A program made the position numbers and the translations under genes. Shown here in pieces: positions 56,358 to 63,785 of a DNA stretch of 64,000 nucleotides (position 1 is its first letter; the number at the start of each line of letters is the position of its first letter). Source of the stretch: Bacteroidota bacterium (GTDB taxonomy: Bacteria; Bacteroidota; Bacteroidia; JAFLBG01); assembly GCA_017303975.1 (NCBI GenBank), contig JAFLBG010000004.1, positions 1 to 64,000 of the forward strand. The letters run 5' to 3'. A model generated the notes under the pieces. That model was not told the DNA's origin and searched no databases. It was given only the letters and a program-made list of their open reading frames with translations.

Positions 56358-57871
56358 AAATTAAGACAATAGAAATAAACAATTATAAGGCGTTTTATAA
56401 AAAACACTCATTTGACATAGGTAGTAAAAATGTTTTTGTCTATGGTGAAAATGGAAGTGGCAAAAGTTCTTTATATTATGCGCTAAAAGACTTCTTTCAA
56501 TCTTCAAGAGAAGATATAGATTTTGATGAACTCGAAAATATTTTCATAAATAAGAATGAGCGTGGTAAAGGCTATATTAAGGTCACATTTAATCCGGATA
56601 AAGATGGAAATCTTGTTGATAAAGCTTACTTATTTAGCAAAAAGAAAAAGGACACATATTCGCCAACTGATAATAGTATACGTGATGCAATAGGTTTAAA
56701 GAGTTTTTTAACTTATAAGCACCTGTTGGGAATACATAATATTAAAAAAGGACAGGAAATTGATCTATTTGATTTGTTGGTAAAGGGGGTTCTAAAACAC
56801 TTTAGGAGTACAGTTATCACAGGTGGTAGAGAGTTAGGTGAACTTTGGGATAATGTAGAATTTTCATGCAAAAAGGAGCTGGATGGGAACAAATACAAAA
56901 TGGCCAATAAGAAGAATGATGTTGAAAAAGCAATAGGCTCTTTTAATAAGGCGTTCCGGGAATTATTCAAAGATAGTAGTGCTGATAATATTAATAAGGT
57001 AGCTCAACCTATTTTGGATGAGTTTAAACATGGAATAAGATTCAAACTCTTTTATAAAGAAACAAAACCTAATGCCGAATTTAATGGATACTTAAACAAC
57101 AATGTATCGATAAAACTTTATTATCTCGAAAAGGAAATAAGTGAACCACATTTATTTCTAAATGAAGCTAGACTTTCTGCTATTGCCATTTCTATTTATC
57201 TCGGTATGGTTAAAAGACATCCTCAATTAAACATCAAATCAAAAATACTTTTTTTGGATGATATTTTTATTGGATTAGACATAGCTAATCGTTTACCACT
57301 TTTTGATATACTTGAGAATCATTTTTCTGATTATCAGAAATTTATTACCACTTATGATAAACCTTGGTATGAATATATGAAGTTTTATTTAGAAAAGAAC
57401 TCTTCTTGGAAAACAATCGAATTATATAGTAGGCGTACTAGAAAGGGATTTGAACAGCCTGTAATGATTTATGGAAATGACAAGCAAAGCGGGAGTCATA
57501 TTTCAAGGTTCATCACTCAAGCAGAGGATTACTATAATCAAGGGGATAACAAAGCCGCAGGTGTTTATCTGCGATCTGCATTTGAATTTATTTTAAAAAG
57601 ATATTGTTTGTCAAAAGCATTGCCTGTTTCCTTTAAGCTTTCCATCTCAGATTTAAATACTGATAATTTTTGGATTGCAATCAAGGATTATAAAAATGCA
57701 TATCCAACAAGGTGTAACTTAACTCCTGCAACGACTTCAAATATTGAAAGCTTCAGAAAACTGGTTTTAAACCCACTAAGTCACCATGACATAAACAAGC
57801 ACGAGATTTCATCTGAAATAATAAGTGCAATTGGAGTTATTAGAACATTAAGAACTGAATTGAACGTCTAA
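56354..57871 (+). CDS. SMC/RecF-like ATPase with helical C-terminal domain
   Basis: A 505-residue protein. Walker A GENGSGKSS near residue 32 and an ABC-type signature region (EARLSAIAISIYLG) with Walker B ILFLDDIFIGLD near 298 define a RecF/SMC-like ATPase, as in OLD or defence ATPases. Residues about 375-505 (SHISRFITQAEDYYNQGDNKAAGVYLRSAFEFILKRYC ... LVLNPLSHHD) are helical and HEPN-like, but the canonical RX4-6H spacing is not seen. It overlaps the methylase gene by 4 bases, completing the helicase-methylase-ATPase trio. Confidence 0.85.
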   Translation: MKIKTIEINNYKAFYKKHSFDIGSKNVFVYGENGSGKSSLYYALKDFFQSSREDIDFDELENIFINKNERGKGYIKVTFNPDKDGNLVDKAYLFSKKKKDTYSPTDNSIRDAIGLKSFLTYKHLLGIHNIKKGQEIDLFDLLVKGVLKHFRSTVITGGRELGELWDNVEFSCKKELDGNKYKMANKKNDVEKAIGSFNKAFRELFKDSSADNINKVAQPILDEFKHGIRFKLFYKETKPNAEFNGYLNNNVSIKLYYLEKEISEPHLFLNEARLSAIAISIYLGMVKRHPQLNIKSKILFLDDIFIGLDIANRLPLFDILENHFSDYQKFITTYDKPWYEYMKFYLEKNSSWKTIELYSRRTRKGFEQPVMIYGNDKQSGSHISRFITQAEDYYNQGDNKAAGVYLRSAFEFILKRYCLSKALPVSFKLSISDLNTDNFWIAIKDYKNAYPTRCNLTPATTSNIESFRKLVLNPLSHHDINKHEISSEIISAIGVIRTLRTELNV

Positions 57872-57948
57872 AAGGTTAAGACTATTCAGCTAACATAAAG
57901 CATTTAATAAATGAATTATAATTTCAATTTAGTCAAGAAAAAAAAAGA

Positions 57949-57956
57949 TAACTTTG
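57949..57956 (+). promoter_or_regulatory. -7 box of the DUF488 gene, probably giving a leaderless mRNA
   Basis: TAACTTTG ends 4 bases before the GTG at 57961. The distance equals that seen before mntA. It shows that the DUF488 module has its own promoter. Confidence 0.6.
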
Positions 57957-57960
57957 TACT

Positions 57961-58845
57961 GTGTATTATAGAAGAAAAGTCATATTAGCCCTTTTAGAGT
58001 CTTTTAATGGAGAATTAGGTAAAATTTCCTTCCAAAAATTACTCTTTTTATTTACCAAGCATCAGGAGAAACCTGCGTTTGATTTTGTTCCATACAAACA
58101 AGGATGCTTTTCTTTCCAGTCTTATGCTGATATGCGCACTATGATGAAATATGGAATGGTGGCGGAAGAAAAGGAAAAGTGGACAAAGACAGATAAAACA
58201 AATTACACATCTACACTTACCGCTAAAGACAAGCAAACATTACTTTATATCAAAAACAAGTTTGGTAAAGCTTCAAGCGATGATTTAATAGAATTTACGT
58301 ATAAGAATTATCCTTACTACGCTTTCAAAAGCACTATTTCAAAGAAGTTTTTAAGTACTGAAGAATTGAAGACAGTTGCCAAAACCGTACCTGCAAATGA
58401 TGATACAATTCTTTATACTATTGGATACGAAGGTATAAGTCTTGAGCAGTATTTAAACAAACTCATTCTTAACAATGTTAAGGTGCTTTGTGATGTAAGG
58501 AAAAATCCACTGAGCATGAAGTATGGTTTTTCAAAGAGTCAATTACAAAAAGCTTGCGAAAACCTTGATATAAAATACATTCATATTCCGGATCTTGGTA
58601 TAGATTCAGATAAACGTCAAAGTCTAAATACTCAAAACGATTACGATCGTTTATTTAAAGAATATGAAAAGACTACGCTAGTAGCAAAGAAATCAACAGT
58701 TCATCAGGTACTTGATATTTTAAAAGAGAATGATAGAGTTGCATTAACTTGCTTTGAAGCTCACCAATGCCAATGCCATAGAGGAACTTTAGCTAAAGCG
58801 ATTACACATTTGCCCGAATGGAAGTATGAATTAAAACATCTGTAA
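57961..58845 (+). CDS. DUF488-domain protein with N-terminal helix-turn-helix-like domain
   Basis: A 294-residue protein starting at GTG. Residues about 150-290 are DUF488 (YTIGYEGISLEQYLNKL, LCDVRKNPLSMKYGF, YIHIPDLGI, and the CFEAHQCQCHRG end, with three Cys and two His, perhaps binding metal). Residues 1-140 (KISFQKLLFLFTKHQEKP ... YKQGCFSFQSYADMRTMM) resemble a winged-helix module seen beside some antitoxin-like proteins (Panacea group), a guess from pattern only. DUF488 has no firmly established activity. It has its own promoter and is followed after 1 base by the next gene. Confidence 0.78.
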   Translation: MYYRRKVILALLESFNGELGKISFQKLLFLFTKHQEKPAFDFVPYKQGCFSFQSYADMRTMMKYGMVAEEKEKWTKTDKTNYTSTLTAKDKQTLLYIKNKFGKASSDDLIEFTYKNYPYYAFKSTISKKFLSTEELKTVAKTVPANDDTILYTIGYEGISLEQYLNKLILNNVKVLCDVRKNPLSMKYGFSKSQLQKACENLDIKYIHIPDLGIDSDKRQSLNTQNDYDRLFKEYEKTTLVAKKSTVHQVLDILKENDRVALTCFEAHQCQCHRGTLAKAITHLPEWKYELKHL

Positions 58846-58846
58846 A

Positions 58847-59662
58847 ATGGCACTTACAAAAGTTTTAATTACAGTAAAAACCTATCCAACCTTATCAGCT
58901 AAATATGAGGAGTTGGTTTGTACTGCCGGATTTAGGGAAGATGGCACGTGGATTAGAATTTACCCTGTTCAGTTCCGAAAAAAGGCTTACCATGAGCAAT
59001 ATGGTAAATACCAATGGATTGAAATTGACTTGGTAAAAAACGATAGTGATTTTCGTCCGGAGAGTTACAGACCTATTACACACGATACAGAAATTAAGAT
59101 TATCGGAAGTATACCCACTGATGGTGATGCTTGGATGGAAAGAAGAAAATTTGTCTTAAATAAGGTTTACTTCAGCCTTACAGAGTTAATTGCTGAAGCA
59201 AAAGACAGAAATATAGAAACTTCATTAGCTGTTTTTAAGCCAACTAAAGTATTGGATTTTATATGGGAATCCGTTGATCGGGAGTGGGATGAGAAAAAAC
59301 TTGCAGTTCTTCGACAGTATAACTTATTTGAACCTGATGCCGAAAACAGACTAGAAGTAGTAAAAAAATTGCCTTACAAATTCTCCTATGTTTTTTCTGA
59401 TAACCAAGGAAAAGAAAGTACAATAATGATTGAAGATTGGGAGGTCGGTGCTTTGTTTTGGAATATGCTTAAAAAACTTGGTAATGAAGAAGAGGCTTGC
59501 AAAGCTGTAAAAGCTAAGTATTTTGATGATTTTGCGATGACTAAAGATTTACATTTTTACTTAGGCACTTCTGCTCAATTCCACTTGGTTGCTCCAAATC
59601 CTTTCTTAATTATTGGTACGTTCCACCCTAAGAAAATTACTCAAGCTACCCTTGATTTTTAA
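58847..59662 (+). CDS. Unrecognised 271-residue partner of the DUF488 protein
   Basis: A 271-residue soluble protein I do not recognise. The N-terminal ALTKVLITVKTYPTLSAKYEELVCTAGFREDGTWIRIYPVQFRKK looks beta-rich; KEST...EDWEVGALFWNMLKKLG and KDLHFYLGTSAQFHLVAPNPFLIIGTFHPKK end it. It follows the DUF488 gene by 1 base, so the two probably act together. No signal peptide, membrane helix or known catalytic motif is visible. It converges with the 193-residue gene, sharing 4 bases. Confidence 0.7.
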   Translation: MALTKVLITVKTYPTLSAKYEELVCTAGFREDGTWIRIYPVQFRKKAYHEQYGKYQWIEIDLVKNDSDFRPESYRPITHDTEIKIIGSIPTDGDAWMERRKFVLNKVYFSLTELIAEAKDRNIETSLAVFKPTKVLDFIWESVDREWDEKKLAVLRQYNLFEPDAENRLEVVKKLPYKFSYVFSDNQGKESTIMIEDWEVGALFWNMLKKLGNEEEACKAVKAKYFDDFAMTKDLHFYLGTSAQFHLVAPNPFLIIGTFHPKKITQATLDF

Positions 59663-60240
59663 GTTGAATTTTTCAAGTTCCTGAGCCACCTTTCGTGGTT
59701 TTCAAAGTCGTCTTTATCTTTTTTAAACTTTTCATAGCTGTTATAAATCCCTGCTTCCAACCAGACGTGAATTATTTGAGCTTTGTCTGTAAATTCATGT
59801 TGGATTCTACTAACAAAGAAATTGCCCATACCATTATTAAATGCTCTCAAGAATGGAAATTCAAAATCATCACCGACTCTTGGCATAATAGGTATTTTGC
59901 CTTTAAAATTAATGGAGTTCCTCCATCCTTTGACATAAAAGGCATAAATCAACTCTTTAAAATTGAATAAATCCGGATTATCGAAAGCAATTTTAAAAAT
60001 TTCATCATGAATTTGCTCCATTTGGGATTTGATTTTCTGATGACTTAAACCAGTTAACTCTTGAAGCTCTTTACTACTAAAATAACGATCCTCATTGTTT
60101 TCGTCATAAAAATCCTTAGAAATAAGTACTTGCAATAATTTATTGTAAGTGTTATTATTAGCTAAAAGCGTTTCTGCCTGCGCTCTCATTGCCTGAATTG
60201 ACATAATCAAGTCTTTAAATCCCATTGTTTCTTCTTTCAT
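59659..60240 (-). CDS. Protein of unknown function at the island's right part
   Basis: A 193-residue protein (possible start at the Met six residues in). SSKELQELTGLSHQKIKSQMEQIHDEIFKIAFDN is helical and helix-turn-helix-like, while LRAFNNGMGNFFVSRIQHEF and WLEAGIYNSYEKFKKDKDDFENH follow. No family recognised. It points towards the DUF488 module, ending over the last bases of its partner, so it is not part of that operon. Confidence 0.55.
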   Translation of the reverse strand: MKEETMGFKDLIMSIQAMRAQAETLLANNNTYNKLLQVLISKDFYDENNEDRYFSSKELQELTGLSHQKIKSQMEQIHDEIFKIAFDNPDLFNFKELIYAFYVKGWRNSINFKGKIPIMPRVGDDFEFPFLRAFNNGMGNFFVSRIQHEFTDKAQIIHVWLEAGIYNSYEKFKKDKDDFENHERWLRNLKNST

Positions 60241-60270
60241 AATTCCAATCTATTAAGTAAAGGCTAAAAT

Positions 60271-60323
60271 AAGCCGTAAAAACGGATTCCTGAACCGTCA
60301 AAACGTTTCGCTTTTTACGGCTT
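60271..60323. terminator. Long hairpin with T run (first)
   Basis: AAGCCGTAAAAA (60271-60282) pairs with TTTTTACGGCTT (60312-60323), enclosing ACGG/CCGT. A T-rich stretch follows on the plus strand. Confidence 0.5.
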
Positions 60324-60366
60324 TTATTCTTTGGTAACGAGGGTTTGGGCAATGTTGAAAGAAAAA

Positions 60367-60402
60367 CCCCGCAAAAGCCAAAATAATGGTATTTTTGCGG
60401 GG
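60367..60402. terminator. Hairpin CCCCGCAAAA/TTTTGCGGGG
   Basis: A perfect 10-bp stem with a 16-base loop and A/T runs on both sides, able to work in either direction. Confidence 0.5.
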
Positions 60403-60516
60403 AGAAAAAGTCAAACTTAAGCTAGAGGTCTTTTCAATAACCGAACAGGTGTTTTTTTATGCCAAGAAAGTCGGCCACAAACCGCTTCGATGTCATGCAA
60501 ACCCGTTCTACTAGAG

Positions 60517-60553
60517 AAAAGCCGATTCATTAATTTGAGTCGGCTTTTTTATT
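60517..60553 (+). terminator. Terminator, duplicate 1
   Basis: AAAAGCCGA (60517-60525) pairs with TCGGCTTTT (60540-60548), and a T run follows. Nearly the same sequence returns at 60641-60680. Confidence 0.65.
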
Positions 60554-60569
60554 TTCTTCAAGTTACGAT

Positions 60570-60632
60570 GTTGGGCTCTTATCCGCCAGTTGGCGGACAT
60601 CGGTTCGATCCCGAAAGCTATCGGGACGGTCC
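60570..60632 (+). pseudogene. Broken tRNA-like remnant, perhaps the displaced 3' half of tRNA-Met
   Basis: GTTGGGCTC (60570-60578), CATCGGTTCGA (60598-60608) and CGGTCC (60627-60632) match the tRNA-Met at 45272-45280, 45294-45304 and 45308-45313 in the same order. Between them sit the palindromes TCCGCCAGTTGGCGGA (60582-60597) and TCCCGAAAGCTATCGGGA (60609-60626). A terminator follows directly, as after a real tRNA. Confidence 0.5.
60609..60626. repeat. REP-like palindromic repeat, copy 2
   Basis: TCCCGAAAGCTATCGGGA differs by one base from the palindromes near 33148 and 63762. It interrupts the tRNA-like remnant. Confidence 0.6.
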
Positions 60633-60640
60633 TAACTAAT

Positions 60641-60680
60641 AAAAAAAGCCGATTCATAAATTGAATCGGCTTTTTTTATT
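60641..60680. terminator. Terminator, duplicate 2
   Basis: AAAAAAAGCCGATTC (60641-60655) pairs with GAATCGGCTTTTTTT (60663-60677). It is close to the hairpin 120 bases upstream, so it arose by duplication or recombination. Confidence 0.65.
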
Positions 60681-60732
60681 TGAATTAAATCGAAAATCTG
60701 GAGTTTACATCAAAAAGGTAGTATCCTAACTT

Positions 60733-61704
60733 CTATTGCCCCAAAATCCAGGCAAATACAAGTGGCGCAACTATTGTAGCATCACTCTCAATTATAAATT
60801 TAGGCGTTGTTTTATCTAATTTTCCCCACGTAATTTTTTCATTTGGCACCGCTCCGGAATAAGAGCCATAACTAGTTGTTGAATCGGATATTTGACAGAA
60901 GTAGCCCCAGAATGGAACATCATGCCACTCTAAATCTTGGTACATCATTGGCACTACACAAATAGGAAAATCTCCTGCTATACCACCACCAATTTGAAAA
61001 AAACCAACTCCTTTGCCTGATGAATTTTTTCTGTACCAGTCGCTAAGCCACACCATATAGTCAATTCCCGACTTCATGGTGGTGGATTGTATTTCTCCTT
61101 TTATGCAATACGATGCAAAAATATTTCCCATGGTAGAATCTTCCCAGCCCGGACATATGATTGGTAAATTTTTTTCTGCAGCCGCCAACATCCAACTGTT
61201 TTTTGGGTCTATCTCATAATATTCTTTCAACACCCCACTCAATAACATTTTGTACATAAACTCGTGTGGAAAGTAGCGCTCTCCCTTATCGTTCGCATCT
61301 TTCCATAATTTATAAATATGCTTTTGTAATCTACGGAAAGCTTCTTCTTCCGGAATACATGTGTCTGTAACACGATTAAAGCCATTCTCTAGCAAATCCC
61401 ACTCGTCTTGTGGACTTAAGTCTCTGTAGTTCGGAACACGCTTGTAGTGGCTGTGTGCAACTAGGTTCATAATATCTTCTTCCAAGTTAGCTCCTGTACA
61501 AGATATAATTTGAACTTTATCCTGGCGAATCATTTCTGCTAAGGATATTCCCAATTCCGCAGTACTCATAGCACCTGCAAGGGTAATCATCATTTTTCCG
61601 CCCTCTTCCAGGTGAGTAACATATGCCTTAGAAGCATCTACCAGTGCGGCAGAGTTGAAGTGTAAATAATTTTTTTCAATAAATTGAGAAATAGGTCCTT
61701 TCAT
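60733..61704 (-). CDS. Deoxyhypusine synthase-like enzyme
   Basis: About 323 residues from ATG 61704. The family's NAD-binding region is seen at MITLAGAMSTAELG and SCTGANLEEDIMNL. Near the C-terminus VPNEKITWGKLDKTTP resembles the EAVSWGKI motif with the active-site Lys. In bacteria without eIF5A such proteins are thought to act on spermidine, for example as homospermidine synthases. The frame is open 15 residues farther, but those repeat FKLSNFKLN, encoded by a low-complexity word, and are not credible coding sequence. Confidence 0.85.
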   Translation of the reverse strand: MKGPISQFIEKNYLHFNSAALVDASKAYVTHLEEGGKMMITLAGAMSTAELGISLAEMIRQDKVQIISCTGANLEEDIMNLVAHSHYKRVPNYRDLSPQDEWDLLENGFNRVTDTCIPEEEAFRRLQKHIYKLWKDANDKGERYFPHEFMYKMLLSGVLKEYYEIDPKNSWMLAAAEKNLPIICPGWEDSTMGNIFASYCIKGEIQSTTMKSGIDYMVWLSDWYRKNSSGKGVGFFQIGGGIAGDFPICVVPMMYQDLEWHDVPFWGYFCQISDSTTSYGSYSGAVPNEKITWGKLDKTTPKFIIESDATIVAPLVFAWILGQ

Positions 61705-61957
61705 ATAATTAAGTTTAAAGTTGGAAAGTTTAAAGTTTGTTGGACGCAAAAATAGGAAAATGAATTAAAAAACCGGAATAATTGTTGCACAATAGTTTCG
61801 TGTTATGTGCAAACTACCATAATAATGAAACTTGTAATCTATTTCGTTCTCCTTCTTAATCGATTCACAATTGCAAGGTTAACACCCCGCTATACTCCTA
61901 AAGGATTGAGTAAAAGAAGTGTGCAAGAATTAGAATTATAAACAATTCATTTATATG

Positions 61958-63634
61958 TTATTCTTTTATTATTCTATTCACACTAACACCATTGTTATCA
62001 ATTATTTTAACAATATACACGCCTTCTGAAAATGTTGATAAATCAAGCTGTGTAGCGCTAGAGGTAATAGAAATGGTATTTAACCGTTTTCCATTGGCAC
62101 TGAATAGTTCAAGCGTTGTTGTGTTTTCCTTGGAATACGAAGGGATATAAACTGTTGTGACCCCCTCTGTTGGATTTGGGATAAGTACTATGCTACCTTC
62201 GGATAAACTTGTTGTAAATGAGTTTACCCAAACTGCATTGGCGTGCTTACTGGCCGATTTAGCAGACTGATTGTCAAAGCTGCTAACCGTGTAGTAATAG
62301 CCGGAAGAAGCCGGAGCAGAAAAATCATCGTAATACGTGTTTGTAGTGGTGCCTATGTATTCCCAGTATCCTTCGTTGGTGGCAGAGCGGTACACTCTAT
62401 ATCCGCCAAGTGGAAACGAGCCTGCGGTGCTTGCCTGCCACGATAGTGAGTAGTGGTCTTGAAAAGCAGTTGCTTGCAGCGAAGTGGGCACGGAGGGTGT
62501 AAAAATGTTTGTACCTCGCCCGGCTACAAGCTCTGCAAAACCATTACCGCTCACGGGTTTTCCTCCTATCGTGCCTTTTAAAGATGTTCCCCCCTCCCAA
62601 AACTTAAACAATACAACATTCGTCAACTGGTTTAGAATTAGGGGTGTCATTTCTACATTTATTCCACGCAAGGGATTGATAAATCGCCAACCGCTAGAAT
62701 AATATTTATTATTCACTTGATCGTGCCAATAGCCCGTTCTTTCGAATATAAAAGTAGAACAGGTATCTTGTGAATCATCATCATACATAGCACTTACAAG
62801 TCGTGACGATGGTGTGCTTGGAATACTGTTGGTATCTGAAAATATCTGCCAAATATTAAACTCCGATGGGGTTTGCGGAATGCCCGGTGTAGTGCCCGGT
62901 TTATCGAGTTGAAGTGAAAACCACTCATAGTAATTGTCAGGATTAATACCTACTGTAAATGGTCCGTATTGCCTGTCTATCCAAGCAATGCCCGATGATA
63001 TAGTATCTACTACACCGGCAAATTTAATCGTACCGGTTACTTTCATGTTGGAGTAAGAGTAGTAGTAAGAAGAATCGCCTTGCTCACCAATAGCTATAAA
63101 CCCATCTTCTCCAACAATTAAAGGCGCTCTGTTACTTATCACATTTACATTCAGCTCATCGTTGTATATAATAGATTTTGCACGTGAATTGTAACTAAAT
63201 GTTTTGCCATCTGTGGGGTATGTCCACTTGGAGTAGTCGCTAATAAAGGGCGGTATGGTGTATGTAAAATCCCACTTGCCGGTTTGTTGCGAAAACACAA
63301 ACTGAGTAATATTTACATCGGTATGAAAAGTACCATCATTGGGCGTTGCAATATTAAAAATACGCATGGTAGCAGGTTTGGAAAAATAACACAACATCAC
63401 ATCGTACACCTTGTAATTAGGAGCCGAACCAATAATGTGCAAATTTAAATACCACCATTCCGTAGAGGTACTGGAACTTGTATGTTTACCATCATCAATG
63501 GGAAACGAGATTTTGCAATTGGGTGGTGTGTAGGGATAAGTTTGCCAGCTCTGTGCAAACATAGTTGCTGTAACAGCAAAAAAAATAAGCAAAGAGAAAA
63601 AGTGGTTATGTCGCATTTTAAAAAAGTTGAGCAA
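61958..63634 (-). CDS. AttH/CrtC-like protein with fibronectin-type domain and T9SS type A tail
   Basis: A 558-residue protein with signal peptide (cut near TMFAQ; either Met 1 or Met 7 may start it). Residues about 35-370 match the AttH/CrtC lipocalin-like family (EWWYLNLHIIG ... SGIAWIDRQYGPF, where an aromatic and acid-rich loop recurs). Residues about 378-470 resemble a fibronectin type III domain, and a type A sorting tail follows (IVLIPNPTEGVTTVYI ... GVYIVKIID). CrtC enzymes hydrate carotenoids, but many AttH proteins have no shown activity. It would act at the cell surface. Confidence 0.8.
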   Translation of the reverse strand: MLNFFKMRHNHFFSLLIFFAVTATMFAQSWQTYPYTPPNCKISFPIDDGKHTSSSTSTEWWYLNLHIIGSAPNYKVYDVMLCYFSKPATMRIFNIATPNDGTFHTDVNITQFVFSQQTGKWDFTYTIPPFISDYSKWTYPTDGKTFSYNSRAKSIIYNDELNVNVISNRAPLIVGEDGFIAIGEQGDSSYYYSYSNMKVTGTIKFAGVVDTISSGIAWIDRQYGPFTVGINPDNYYEWFSLQLDKPGTTPGIPQTPSEFNIWQIFSDTNSIPSTPSSRLVSAMYDDDSQDTCSTFIFERTGYWHDQVNNKYYSSGWRFINPLRGINVEMTPLILNQLTNVVLFKFWEGGTSLKGTIGGKPVSGNGFAELVAGRGTNIFTPSVPTSLQATAFQDHYSLSWQASTAGSFPLGGYRVYRSATNEGYWEYIGTTTNTYYDDFSAPASSGYYYTVSSFDNQSAKSASKHANAVWVNSFTTSLSEGSIVLIPNPTEGVTTVYIPSYSKENTTTLELFSANGKRLNTISITSSATQLDLSTFSEGVYIVKIIDNNGVSVNRIIKE

Positions 63635-63687
63635 AGATATTGATAATTCTATTTCTCACAAGGGAGCCACTTTTTATAACACCACCC

Positions 63688-63707
63688 TAACCCTCCTCAA
63701 GGAGGGA
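63688..63707. repeat. Dispersed CCCTCC/GGAGGG hairpin word
   Basis: CCCTCCTCAAGGAGGG forms a short stem and 4-base loop. Very similar words are frequent between genes in this phylum, from general knowledge. Confidence 0.5.
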
Positions 63708-63752
63708 AAACAAAATTTAGTAATAGAACTAATCTTGTTTTTAAAATTCAAT

Positions 63753-63785
63753 ATTCACATCCCGATAGCTATCGGCACAACACTC
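63753..63785. repeat. REP-like palindromic repeat, copy 3
   Basis: The reverse complement of the unit at 33141-33178: CCGATAGCTATCGG at 63762-63775 with matching flanks (ATTCACATC before, GCACAAC after). Confidence 0.6.

Larger units (their letters stand above)
60241..60732. other. Hairpin-rich gene-free right border of the island
   Basis: About 490 bases without a gene. Four hairpins lie at 60271-60323, 60367-60402, 60517-60548 and 60641-60677. Between the last two is the tRNA-like remnant with two palindromes. It may hold the right attachment site or a transfer origin. The sequence from about 60420 to 60515 gave no match to anything recognised. Confidence 0.5.

Noticed and set aside
49294-57871. 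DISARM or BREX system
   Set aside because: No drmB-type DUF1998 protein, no PglZ and no BrxC-like ATPase is present. The gene set fits a helicase-methylase-ATPase unit better.
61705-61749. 15-residue extension of the deoxyhypusine synthase-like protein
   Set aside because: The extension is encoded by a low-complexity AACTTTAAACTTT word that is repeated elsewhere in such genomes, so it is not likely translated.
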